DNA of 64,000 bases from Pochonia chlamydosporia 170. Its lineage: Eukaryota > Ascomycota > Sordariomycetes > Hypocreales > Clavicipitaceae. A program made the translations under genes and the position numbers. Positions 13,901 to 24,712 of this stretch are shown here, piece after piece (positions within the stretch are counted from its first letter, which is position 1; each line of letters opens with the position of its first letter). The notes beneath the pieces were generated by a model that searched no databases, was not told the origin of the DNA, and worked only from the letters and a program-made list of their open reading frames with translations. The stretch spans positions 4,650,001-4,714,000 of the forward strand of contig NC_035792.1 of assembly GCF_001653235.2 (NCBI RefSeq). The letters run 5' to 3'.

Positions 13901-15048
13901 GTACGAATCAAAAATCTCACACAAAGACAGCAGGTGGGCTTGGGACATTGAAAGACAGAGAGATTCGAACCCGCTGGCGAAGGTTTTATCTCGATACACG
14001 TGGATACGGAGATATTGGATGTCAGATGCTTCTTGCCAGGGTAACACTCCGACCGTTTATGACATACGACCCCCGGCACAGTTTAAGTATGTGTGGACGG
14101 AGTACCTAGTAGAAGTAACCGCACGAGTACTTAGATACACACATACCTACGTATGTATGTATAGTCCTCCCTACAGAGAGCACAGCACATCGATTCAACT
14201 GGAAGGCTCAGAGCTAGGGTTGTCCCCAAAACCCTGCTTTCCAACCCCCAGCAATCCCCTGCTTTCCAGTCAAGTCTCTTTTTTTTTTACCTTGAATGCT
14301 CCAGCAGTCTGCCAGTCACACAAAACCTGACACTGAGCCGCTGATCAGCTTTTAGTCCCAAGCTGTCGCCCTGTCCCCTTATGCTCTGGACTTGATCATC
14401 CATTCAACTAACCAACCTCTGACAGCGGAGACCTTGGCCACGGCCCATCCGACGCCCCTCCGGATGTTTGTCGCCCAAAAGTGCTACCATCACTCTCAGA
14501 ACACTCTAACCAGTTCAACATCTTTTCTCAAACTTCCAAGATCTCGTATCACGAAGCGCTCAGATATTTCCTCGTTTGGGGTATCACCGTGTTGCGCCTC
14601 TGTTTCACATCATCTGCTCAAGATCGAACTTGTTATATGAGCTCCTTTCATCGTTGCGCAGTCTTCGAAGCTCATCGACTATCGTTGACAAGCAGCATAT
14701 CGTGTTTCGGGTACGGGAGGACATCTGATCTCTATCGTGGACCTGTCTGGCCTTTCTGTTATTCCAAAGTTTGTCCGGGCAAGCACGCTGAGCCAGGCGA
14801 TAGCCAGCCGTTATTACCTTCGGAGGCTCCCACCAACATCACAACAAGCAGCGTTGTGTCCGTGACTGGGAGCAGCGAGATCTGTATCCTCCAAGTTTTG
14901 TTTTTATTCGCCTGCCACCGTTGGCCTCAATAATCTCGAAATAAGGCATCTCTTTATTCCGCGAAACTGGACAAAATACCAAGCGGGTATCGCCATCCCA
15001 CGACGACAGGCCCCCATCTTGGTAGACGCATACGGGAATGCTGCGTCC

Positions 15049-17335
15049 ATGCTCTCAACAACCCGCTCCCTAGACAAATCTTCTCCCCTTTTGAGCCCTC
15101 ACTCTCGTCTACGGCCCCTTAACTACGGCTCCAACAATACGCGGACTTGGGATATCCGTGGTGCAAAGGCAGAGGTAGCTGCTCGCGCGCGGGCCTATCC
15201 CTCTCCTCCCATGTCAGAGTCCCCCTCTCTGCCTCCGAAGGACCCTCGAGAATTCTATGGCAGAAGTGACGGTCCAGGTTCACACTCGATCGCCAACTTG
15301 CAAGATGCTTATCGAACAAGTTCAACACAACAACGACAGGTAGACCCGCGGCTACACCTTCCACCACCTCCGCGTCCGCCGCAACCTCAACCTTCGCAAC
15401 AACACCAGCCTCGTCTTTCCCAACAGTATCACCAAGAACCAAGTATGGAACCTCCGTATGGATATCGAGGACCAGAAGAGCATACGATACAACCGCCTTT
15501 GTACTCACCCCGTGATCCGCAAGGTATCAACCAAGGCCCTCATGTTCAACCATATAGTTCCGCGGTAGCTAGTTCAAGTTCTACTAGCCAACAGTCGATA
15601 GGCAGCGGGTCTACTTCCATGGAAAGTCAGTCAATGGGATCTCCTAAATCCCAACGCAAGACCAAAGGACACGTTGCGTCTGCCTGTGTCCCTTGCAAAA
15701 GAGCTCATCTTCGGTAGGTACATGTCCGATATATTGTGTGTGCTCTATTTGTACTAATATTTTGTAGATGCGACGGTACGTTATTTGTTTGATTTTTAGT
15801 TTCCCGCTACCAAGTATTTCAACGCCTGGTTTTCTTGTGGCATCCTGCTGCATATTCATATGCGACCCTCTCTCTCTTGTGAAGAAATTCCGTGTCTGTG
15901 GTTGGCATCGGGAGCACCGCTACAACACCACCAGCCATAAGATTGGGTGAGAACGGCGTGTACCAAGTCGAGGTTGAAAATGATGATCCGAGAAAGCTGT
16001 ATCAGCCGGAAGATGGAATTTGCGGTGGGGATGACGTTATGAGAACCCGCCGTCAAGATGAAAAACTCTGCCTAATGATTGAAATCCGGGGGCTCTCTGC
16101 TAACAATTTCAATAGCACAACGACCTTGTTCCCGATGTATAAGCAATGGGAAGGAAGATGCCTGTGTCGACGTGCAACATAAAAAGCGAGGGCGCCCTCG
16201 ACTACGAGATGACAGAGATGCCAGGTTCGACTCAATGCGACCACAACATTCCCAAGATGTATCTCCGAGGCGTCCATTGAGTATTTACCCCTCTGCTGGT
16301 TCGGGGCCTCCATTATTTGACGAGACGTACCAAAGACACCAATCATTTCGGCCATCGGAGATGTCAGCCGGCAACAGCTTTTCGGCGAGGCATGCCGAGC
16401 GTGCATCATCGTCAGAGTCGAACAGTTACAACACTCCTTTGTCAGCTACACCAGGCTCGCCAGAGCCCGTTGCGTATCTGACCATGGGACTTGAAATCGT
16501 GAAGGGATCACCGACATTCTGGGACGCAGTTGGATTGCCAAACTTGGCTGGTCGCGGCTTAGCAGAGCTGGTACTGCCGGCGGAGCTCGAAAAGGTATCG
16601 CACATTCAATCCCACTTTAGTGGTGAACAGAAAAGGCGCGAACCAAACTATCTACCTCCTATCATAGGCCATGGGTCTCAGAGCATTCAGGGACTCGGGT
16701 TCTCAGTTGAGGACTTCGGACGGTTCCCGCTGAACTTCCATGACCATTTGGCATTCGTTGGTGCAAATGGCTACGCTAGGCCAATGGTCATTCGAGCAGG
16801 CCTGGCAAAGGAAGGTTCCTTCTACTTCATTGTATTACTACTCAATATTCCCCCTAGGCAGCCTCAAGTGTCCCCAATACCAAATGCCCCTGGTCTATCG
16901 GCGACCTTGGCATATAAACGACCTAGCCCGGAAGCAATATACGCGCAACGGCCACCCTTTGACCCCATCCGAAGCCGACCCAGCGAAAATCCTCACTCGG
17001 CTACAATGTCCGTGGAGCCGTCGAGCCAGCCTGGGAGACCAACGAGTTTTATAGAGCACAGTCCACAGCATACTGCACGACAGTACGAAGCATCAATGGA
17101 GAGGCAACACTACAGCACACGACCATTTCCATTTCCTCCACATGACATGACTGGACAAAACGTTCCAGTATCTCAGCAAAGCTTCCAGCTTCCTCCTATT
17201 CGATCTCGATCAGAGCAAACTCCACAGAGTGGACTGGCGCTCTGGAACCGTGGCGAAAGATCCAGCCGTGTTGATATTGGAGGGTTGATAGACAAACCAG
17301 ATGAACCCGCGAGATTCCGAGATGAACGTCGCTGA
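15049..17335 (+). CDS. Zn(II)2Cys6 transcription factor with PAS-like region
   Basis: Fungal-specific DNA-binding regulator, presumably nuclear. Exons are 15049-15713, 15768-15775 (8 nt) and 16116-17335, giving 630 residues. The first ATG in the frame was chosen; further upstream exons cannot be excluded. Residues 1-210 are Ser/Pro/Gln-rich and look disordered. The zinc cluster (about 213-241) has spacing CX2CX6CX5CX2CX8C and is completed only by splicing: exon 1 supplies the first two Cys, the microexon the third (Cys-Asp), exon 3 the rest. A basic stretch KKRGRPRLRDDR follows. Residues about 340-470 (from YLTMGLEIVKGSPTFWDAVG on) resemble a PAS fold, as in gluconeogenic regulators of the Rds2/Ert1 type, but I cannot place it in a named orthologue group. 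The C-terminus is Pro/Gln/Ser-rich. It follows a 12 kb gene-free region. Confidence 0.88.
15768..15775 (+). other. 8-nt microexon in the zinc cluster
   Basis: Both flanks carry canonical sites: upstream acceptor TTTGTAG with GTACTAAT before it, downstream donor GTACGT. Inclusion completes R-C-D and keeps the frame into A-Q-R-P-C. Skipping would join exons 1 and 3 out of frame and reach a TAA at about 16180, leaving a protein without a complete DNA-binding domain. Confidence 0.85.
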
Positions 17336-19864
17336 ATGAAACTTGGGAAATTTACAGTACCCAGTTTGTTCGGCATCGCAAGCCAAGTGTGTTGGCTATA
17401 GACTCTGACACATTGGGGCCGGGCGCGGAAACCTTGGCTTTAGCAGATGGGGCTTTGCGGTTGGGACCGCCAAGGAAATCAAAAAGCGTCACAGCTCATC
17501 AAAGCTCGGCCGGAAACAGCCTGTCTCGACAATCTATGCAAGACCAGTCCTGAGAGGATGAGGTTAGGAAGTTGCAAGGGTCCGTAGTGAAGCCATACTC
17601 AGAATGACTATGCGCGGAATTTGTGTCATGTAATTGATATCTGTTGGCCCCGGCCCGCATTACGAATGGACGAAGTTACACAGGAGCGCATACTTTTATC
17701 ATCTATCAAGTTGTCCCCGATCGCAAACGCCGTCTTGAACATTGGGTTCGACAGGGGGGATTAGGGGGACCATTTTGAATAATGACATAGACTTTGGGTG
17801 ACATGTTGGAACTCGTTTTTTGTTCCGGCAAAAGAGATTAGTGTGTACCCCTGAAGGCGTCGCAAACTTGGGAATATTGAATATTACAGGTTCAGCAACT
17901 GGGTTGAGTTTCTCCTTGATAGCTACCAACAAACTAGCAGCTAACGGACTGCGCCTCCGCCCAAAATCAATGAAATATAAAATGTATACTACTTGTAAAT
18001 GACAATATCAGGGTGTTACAACTGAACATGGAATGCATTGACCAAATTTTGTTTGGCGTCGCAAATCAGAAGCCGCTCCTGGTTTATATTGCAGGACAAA
18101 CTACCGAGGCACAGGGTATTACAGAGTGGGACATCCATCTGGGACGAGCGTACGGTATCGGCACCGATGGGAGCACAATGGACAGGGACGGACAACCATG
18201 TCAAGCGAGAGCGAGAGCAGGGAAACAGGGCAACAGGTAACCAACAGGGCTGCCTGGTGTGCAACACACTGTATGTACGTGCTTACATACCCAGGCAGTC
18301 TGTACTGCACAGCAAGACAATAAGCCATTGTCAAGCTTTACCGAATCTGTTGGTCTGGTGGCCTGTTGGACCAACCCTGTTCAGCAGTGACTAGGAACAC
18401 CAGCACTGTAAGAAGCAGAACTAGACGGCATCAGCAACAGCATCAATGTCCTTCCTAAAGTGACGGGTCGTATTACAACGTGTAGCCCGGAAAGGGCTGG
18501 AGGTGATGAGTGGGCGAGCTGCAAGGACGGCCAGCATTCAGCCGTGCCTTACCACCAGAAGCCATCCCAGGCAGTTGTTTGATTTTCCTCTTTCAGCTGC
18601 CAAGGTAAAACACCCATCGGGACTAAAATTTGATGATTTTGACCGTGGTCCAAGTGCTCCAACGTCTCACTCCTCGACAGAGTACCAAGATCTGCGCTAG
18701 CCAGGATGAACAATATCCCAAGGGTGTGGCACTATGGCAGGAGGCCAACACGCTTCCAAGACAGAATTGGGGGAATCCCAGGTCGACAGGGTACAGCGCC
18801 AAACCGAACCAAACCAAACCGCGACCCAATGGGATCCCAACGGTGGGGGCCAATTTCATCCATCCTTAGCAACAGCCGTCAACAAGTCAGTTCCAGCAGC
18901 CGTGGCTAATTATGGCGTGATGTTGTATTTTGTGGTGGTGGTTTGTATGGTGGCTTGCGGGTAGTTTGCGCTGCGGCGGCGTGCGTGCTCCATACTCCAT
19001 TCTCCATACAGAGACGGAGCAGATATGTAGGGAGAGTCTAAGAGTCCCCGTACTCCGTACAGTACAGTAGCATTCTGCAACGGCATGGCATGGGGAGGCG
19101 AACCGTGCGGCTCAGCTGGCTTGCTGGCTGGCTTGCTGGCTTTGTTCCCCAGAGTCTTCTTTTTTTTGTGGCACTCTTGCTGTCGGCAGATGGAATCGAA
19201 AGACGGTTTGATATCCGGCAGTATTTTCCGCTGGAACCACGGTCGAACCGGGACAGAGTCTGACGTTACGACCGGTCGCGTTCTTTGGTGACATTGTTAC
19301 CATGGTTGCCCCATTTTCTAAAAGGGGATAAGGCGTCGATCCGAACGGGACGTGCCCTCGACGTGCCCTCGACCTGGTGGGAATGGCAGTACGTCAGCAC
19401 CGACAAGCTTTTTAGGCCCATCTCATCATGTATCACCACGCCGATGTTGCTCCATGGTCCTCATGCGAATGATCCGAGGTCACGTGCAACCGTGCGAGCT
19501 TCGTGGACGCCGCTGCCGACTTCTGTCCGAAACACGGTATCCCAGCCTGATTCACCCCACCATCCATTCAACCACGTCCCATTGCAAATACACGCCCCCT
19601 TGGCTATCTGTCATTTTCCTTTCTCCTTTTGTGCCCTTCTTCATGTTTGGCCTGTTCTGCATGACCTTTTGCGAAACGGCTGCCGTACTGCAATAGGCGC
19701 TGAAACTCCTAGTTTGTTGTCAGACTTTGCAGCTTGTTCTGAAGCATTCTTGTCCATGCTGCCTGCCACCAGGCCCTAATTTGGTTTGATCTGCACGGAT
19801 GGCGTGTATCCCGTGAACTTGGAAGCTATCCCAACTTCACCCCCGGTCACAAATACCTAAAACA
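17336..19864. other. Intergenic region between the regulator gene and MLH1
   Basis: No supported gene. Short frames here lack family signatures. It holds one reverse copy of TACGGAGTA (19051-19059, within TACTCCGTAC), repeated GCTGGCTTG-like units near 19114-19142 and a tandem duplication of CGTGCCCTCGA (about 19350-19372). The part next to 19865 is the probable MLH1 promoter. Confidence 0.6.
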
Positions 19865-22255
19865 ATGGACGAAATGGACGTGGACGGGCCTGCGGGTACG
19901 AAGCGGAAACTAAATGACAGTTTAGACGAGACTCGACCCGCTCGGCGCATTAAGGTGAGTTGGCAAAAATTGTCCCCCTTGATGGTGTTCAAGCGCTACC
20001 CTGGCCTTGTCTTGTTTTCACTCTGTATTTTTGTCTATCCGACCAATGATACAAACAAACTTATCGCTAACCTCGCTACCGCGTCCCAAACTAGGCGTTG
20101 GATCCAGATGTAGTAAATAAGATTGCGGCTGGCGAGATTATCGTTGCTCCAGTACACGCTCTCAAGGAACTCATCGAGAATGCGGTGGATGCCGGCTCCA
20201 CGGCTTTGGAAATCCTCGTCAAGGATGGTGGGCTGAAGCTTCTCCAGATCACGGATAACGGCTGCGGTATTGAGGTGTGTTTGTGTGTTCTTGTGTCGTT
20301 TGGCAATCGGCACCAATTTGTCCTCACGCGGACCGATTTTCTGACGTAGTCAACAGAAGGACGACCTGGCAATCCTATGCGAACGCCATACTACGTCCAA
20401 GATCACGGCGTTTGAGGACTTATCCTCCATAGCAACTTACGGCTTTCGAGGAGAGGCCTTGGCTAGCATAAGTCATATTGCCCATCTGTCAATTACTACC
20501 AAGACAAAGGATTCAGCCTTGGCATGGCGTGCACATTATTTGGATGGCAAAATGGTTGCCCCCAAGCCTGGCCAGACTGCCGAGCCTAAGGGAGTGGCAG
20601 GACGGCCTGGGACACAAATCACTGTAGAAGACTTGTTTTTCAGTATTCCGACCAGACGAAGAGCTTTTCGGTCACCATCTGATGAGTACAATAAAATCAT
20701 TGACATGGTTGGCCGCTATGCCATCCACTGTCAAGGCGTCGGATTTACTTGTAAAAAGGCTGGCGAAGCCTCCAACACCTTGTCCATTCAGAGCCACGCC
20801 ACGACTCTTGATAGGATACGGCAAATCTATGGCAGCAATGTCGCCAACGAATTAGTAGAGTTTGATGCTTCTGATGCACGATGGGGCTTCAAGGCTCACA
20901 TGTTGGCAACAAACGCAAACTATCACATCAAGAAGACGACGTTTCTGCTCTTCATCAACAACCGGAGCGTTGAATCGTCCAACGTAAAGAAAGCAATTGA
21001 GCAAACATATGCGAATTATCTACCCAAAGGAGGCCATCCCTTCCTCTACCTCAGCCTGGAAATCGACCCTGCACGAGTAGATGTCAACGTCCACCCGACG
21101 AAACGCGAGGTCCATTTTCTCAATGAAGATGAAATTCTTCACACAGTTTGCACAGAGTTAGAATCACAATTATCAAATGTCGATACTAGTCGTACGTTTA
21201 AAACTCAGACGCTGCTCCCAGGAGCAAAACCGGTACCAGAAAGCATGGACGAGGACGAGCCACCGCCCCGAGTCACGATAACAGGCAAGAGGAGGCGAAA
21301 TTCCAATGATCTAGTTCGAACGGATACATATGCACGCAAAATTACCACCATGTTCTCATACGCAGACGACGCCGAGGGATCAAAGGAGAAAACGACTAAA
21401 GAGGAGGAAGCACTGGCTGTACCCGAGAAAATTGAATACGAAACAAATGATCGAGAGGTGACCGTTTGTCGGTTGAACAGTATCAAGGAGCTACGAAGCG
21501 AAGTACGAGACGCCATGCATAACGATTTAACGGAGATATTCGCATCACATACATTTGTTGGGATTGTAGACGACACCAGAAGGCTTGCCGCTATCCAGGG
21601 CGGCGTCAAATTGTACTTGGTAGACTATGGACACACATGCTTTGAATATTTTTACCAGCTAGGGCTGACGGACTTTGGGAATTTTGGCGTTATTCGATTC
21701 AGTCCTGCTCTGGGGCTTAGGGACTTGCTGCAAATGGCAGCCGAGGCTGAGAAGAAGGCCCTCGATGCCTCGGACGACGATTTCCCCGTGGAGAAAATTG
21801 TCAATAAAGTTGCCGATCAACTCATTGAGCGCAGGGAAATGCTGCAGGAGTACTTTTCACTCGAAGTATCCCCCACGGGAGAGTTAATTTCAATTCCATT
21901 AATGGTCAAGGGGTACACGCCGCCGCTTTCAAAGCTCCCCCGATTTCTGCTTCGGCTTGGTCCCAATGTCGTCTGGGATGACGAAAAGCCCTGCTTTGAA
22001 GCCTTCTTGCGAGAACTGGCCACCTTCTATGTACCAGAACAGCTGCCCACACCGCCGGCTCCAGGTGGTGAGGACAATGAGGAGGGTATACCGGAGGAAG
22101 TGAAGACGAGAAGACAGCACGTCAGATGGGCTGTGGAACACATCTTTTTTCCAGCCTTCAAGGCAGGACTGGTGGCGACAAAGGCGCTTATGAGCGGGGG
22201 AATTTTGGAAGTGGCGAGTCTAAAGGGATTATACAAGGTGTTTGAACGGTGTTGA
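19865..22255 (+). CDS. MLH1: DNA mismatch repair protein MLH1
   Basis: MutL-family ATPase that pairs with Pms1 or Mlh3 to act after mismatch recognition and in meiotic crossing-over, in the nucleus. Exons are 19865-19954, 20095-20274 and 20357-22255 (introns 140 and 82 nt), 722 residues. GHKL ATPase motifs are clear: [19 protein letters not shown] at the end of exon 2, then TTSK and YGFRGEAL in exon 3. The transducer part has [12 protein letters not shown] basic, poorly conserved linker (GKRRRNS) precedes the C-terminal dimerisation domain. The protein ends in FERC; in yeast Mlh1 the terminal Cys contributes to the Mlh1-Pms1 endonuclease site. The first 30 residues form an extension with KRK and RRIK separated as in a bipartite nuclear signal. 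It is convergent with SYO1, 267 nt away. Confidence 0.96.
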
Positions 22256-22522
22256 TGAATAGTAGCGAACTGGTTGCAAGAACGGAGTACGGTGTTATGC
22301 GCCTGATGGGAAATTCTAATGTATATCTCGCTGAAGGAATCCTTATGCATGAGACTATCTATTTTGAAATCATACACATGTCGAAATCAACTTTTTAAAT
22401 GTCCACCTTTTATCCTAATGCATGAAGATTCTTCTTTTAAAACCCTTGCCGACACTCTCTCTATGCAACACGTCATTCATAAATCATAGTCATTCATCTT
22501 GTTTTCTTTCCTGCCCCTGAAT

Positions 22523-24529
22523 TTAAGAGCCATTCATATCCTCCGGCTTATTCTTCTTCTTGTAGGCAAGGAACCGTCCCAGATTCATGACCGCCTCATC
22601 CGCGCGGGTCCTCAACTCAGGAAACGCCTTCTTCTCGACACTCTTCACCATGGCCCTCGCCTTGGGCAGCACCGCCTCCAAGTGATTCAAAAAGTTGTCC
22701 TTCCAAAAGACTTCCGCATCATACGCAAAGTCCTCGTTGCCGTAAATGTCAAAAATCTGATTCAACGCCTCGACGGCATCCGCGGCAGGCGTATCAGGTA
22801 ATCCAGCGACTAGATTCAGTAAAAAGGAGCCGATTTCGCGGTTCAGCGGCGAGGGGCAGGGATCCATGGCGAGTTGGCCGAGGACGCCTACGCACTTGAC
22901 GCCGAGGCGCTGGAAGGGGTCTTGCGAGTCCTGGGCGTCCATGGACTTGGTGGCCTGGTAGAGGGAGATGAATTTGCGGTGCTCGTCGCCGGCGAGGGGG
23001 GTCTTGCCGCGGAGACTGCGGGCGACGGCCCACGCGAGGCCGGTGACTTGGGTGGCGAGGTTGACGTCGGCGGTGTCGCTGGAGAGGATGGGCGTGATGA
23101 CTTGTTTCCAGAGGGAGGTGCCGATGGGGGACCAGGCGTTTTGGATGCCGGCGTTTTGGTCCTCGGAGAAGTCGACTAGGGATACGGACCAGGCGATGTT
23201 GTTGAGGGCGGAGAGGGCAAGGCTCTGAAGCTGGAGGGAGTGGGTGTCGGTGGGGTGGAGGGCGGAGATGCGGATGAGTTCGGGGATGGCTGTTTGTAGG
23301 AGGGCTTTTAGGACGGGAATGTCGTCGATGTTGCTGTTGTCTTGGTTGTCGTCTGCGCCGGTGACCATTTCCATGTCTGCTTCCATTGCGTCGTCGTCCA
23401 TCTCGTCGTCGTCTTGTTCTTCGTTGTCATCCTCGGCGCCAGAGTTGTCTGCGTCGGCGTCATCCATGTCCTCGTCGTCTTTGGGTTCTTCCTCAACCTT
23501 CTTTTCTTTTACAGGAGCAGGAGAGTCGATGTTTGCAGAGTTCAAGGTTGTGCCGATGGATGCTAGGGTTTCGAGAGCCAGTTGTTGCTGCTCGGCTGGG
23601 TTCGACCACCCTGGGCTGCCATTGGCGGGCATCTGGCCTTCTTGAATAGTTGCAATGGTCTTGGCCAGCGTAGGAATCAATAGTGAATCGTCTGCTTCAG
23701 GGACATGAGGCGCGTCCTTGAGGCCTTCGAGAGCGGCAAAGACGTTGTGGAGGGTAGCGCATGCCAGTACGCCGTCGCCAGTGACTTCGTTCTTGAGTGA
23801 GGAGAGAGCTTGGTAGCATGCAGAGTTGGTGACAAGCTTTTTGGCCAGCCCTGCATTATCTTCGGTGAGAATCATGAGGCAAGCCAGGGCGTCGCCTCGC
23901 AGGCCCAAAATAGCATCGGAATCCTCGTCGTTCTTGCTTGTGTACGAGACGAGAACGAAGAGAAAGTCGGTAACGGTGTGGTTGGAGGAGATTGCCTCGA
24001 GGATTTCGTCGCCAGCCTCAGCCAATGCGGTCAGCAAAGCGATAAGGGAGGCGGCAATGCTAACAACAAAAGCTCTCTCTGCCTTGGGAAGCTTTGCGAG
24101 GCCGTGGCCGTTGGATAACAGCTTCTCTCCGACAGTCTTGGCGGCATATTGGATGGCCGTCAGGATGTCGGAGCGGAACAGGTGCACGCAAAAGTCGGCC
24201 TCCTCCTCCTGAGCCAGAGTCTGCAGTATACCCCAGCCGGCAGCTCTGCTTTCAAGCGCGGCATCTGTCAATGTCTGTGTGAGAATAGTATGGACGATTT
24301 GTTCGCGCAGCAACAGCTTTCGGCACTTGGTGTCTTGGATGATGTTGGTGATGGCGCTGGCGGCGGCGGAGCGAGACTTGGGGTCGGCATTCTGAAGGTC
24401 TCGGATGACGGGAAGGATCTTGGCTTCTCGGAGAGCGGCGAGCTCGGGATCAGAGGGGGGTTTGACGGGTTTGGCGATGGGGTCCCGTCGCTGAGATGCG
24501 CCGGCTCGATTGCGACGTGACTTGCCCAT
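22523..24529 (-). CDS. SYO1: Symportin SYO1, ribosomal protein L5/L11 import adaptor
   Basis: Armadillo/HEAT-repeat adaptor that carries Rpl5 and Rpl11 together into the nucleus for 5S RNP assembly. Single exon, 668 residues, close to the length of characterised fungal Syo1. The N-terminus is basic (MGKSRRNRAGASQRRDP), as in the family, followed by helical repeats from about residue 30 (VIRDLQNADPKSRSAAASAI). A strongly acidic insertion at about residues 340-400, rich in Asp/Glu, matches the acidic loop known to contact Rpl11. Repeats resume to the end. The gene is convergent with MLH1. Its upstream side (24530 onwards) carries a long poly(dA:dT) tract. ARM-repeat proteins are easily confused, but the N-terminus plus acidic loop make this assignment good. 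Confidence 0.88.
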   Translation of the reverse strand: MGKSRRNRAGASQRRDPIAKPVKPPSDPELAALREAKILPVIRDLQNADPKSRSAAASAITNIIQDTKCRKLLLREQIVHTILTQTLTDAALESRAAGWGILQTLAQEEEADFCVHLFRSDILTAIQYAAKTVGEKLLSNGHGLAKLPKAERAFVVSIAASLIALLTALAEAGDEILEAISSNHTVTDFLFVLVSYTSKNDEDSDAILGLRGDALACLMILTEDNAGLAKKLVTNSACYQALSSLKNEVTGDGVLACATLHNVFAALEGLKDAPHVPEADDSLLIPTLAKTIATIQEGQMPANGSPGWSNPAEQQQLALETLASIGTTLNSANIDSPAPVKEKKVEEEPKDDEDMDDADADNSGAEDDNEEQDDDEMDDDAMEADMEMVTGADDNQDNSNIDDIPVLKALLQTAIPELIRISALHPTDTHSLQLQSLALSALNNIAWSVSLVDFSEDQNAGIQNAWSPIGTSLWKQVITPILSSDTADVNLATQVTGLAWAVARSLRGKTPLAGDEHRKFISLYQATKSMDAQDSQDPFQRLGVKCVGVLGQLAMDPCPSPLNREIGSFLLNLVAGLPDTPAADAVEALNQIFDIYGNEDFAYDAEVFWKDNFLNHLEAVLPKARAMVKSVEKKAFPELRTRADEAVMNLGRFLAYKKKNKPEDMNGS

Positions 24530-24680
24530 GGCGGGAGGGAGGGGTTTCTTTTTGGGTTAATGGTTGTACTCGGTATGTGGAGGAGGTTTGGGGTTGATAG
24601 TAGGGTAGAGTAGAGCTGGTGTTGGTGGGCAATTGGCGTCGTGAATGAGAAGTGTGGTTGGGCATGAAGTCTTGGACATA

Positions 24681-24712
24681 TTTTTTTATTCTTTTTTTTT
24701 TTTTTTTTTTTT
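24681..24712. promoter_or_regulatory. Poly(dA:dT) tract upstream of SYO1
   Basis: T runs of 7 and then 21 nt (24692-24712) lie about 150-180 nt upstream of the SYO1 start and read as poly-A on the SYO1 sense strand. Long dA:dT tracts disfavour nucleosomes and are typical of constitutive fungal promoters. The role is inferred. Confidence 0.55.

Larger units (their letters stand above)
2817..15048. other. 12.2 kb stretch without a recognisable gene
   Basis: No reading frame here shows a domain, family motif or credible exon chain; the longest open stretches are about 140-175 codons, overlap on both strands and have no recognisable composition. Present are a 12-nt T run (3175-3186) followed by a G/C run, four copies of TACGGAGTA (3120-4403), a pyrimidine tract (about 10930-10990), a 12-nt A run (11584-11595) and a T run near 14279-14288. 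The final kilobase before 15049 is pyrimidine-rich and could be a leader or promoter for the downstream regulator gene. I see no transposase, terminal repeats or obvious RIP-type AT-rich decay. An unannotated non-coding transcript or long 5' leader is possible but not shown by sequence. Confidence 0.7.

Noticed and set aside
13970..13981. GGTTCGAATCTC on the minus strand, like a tRNA B box
   Set aside because: The T-stem pairs poorly and no matching acceptor stem, D arm or anticodon arm is found at the right distance.
14062..14071. ACATACGACC, like the first bases of fungal 5S rRNA
   Set aside because: Only about ten bases match; the following sequence does not resemble 5S rRNA.
14481..14933. 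150-codon open frame upstream of the regulator gene
   Set aside because: No family resemblance; sits in a pyrimidine-rich probable leader or promoter.
19285..19779. 164-codon open frame just upstream of MLH1
   Set aside because: Composition unlike protein, no domain, and it occupies the MLH1 promoter region.
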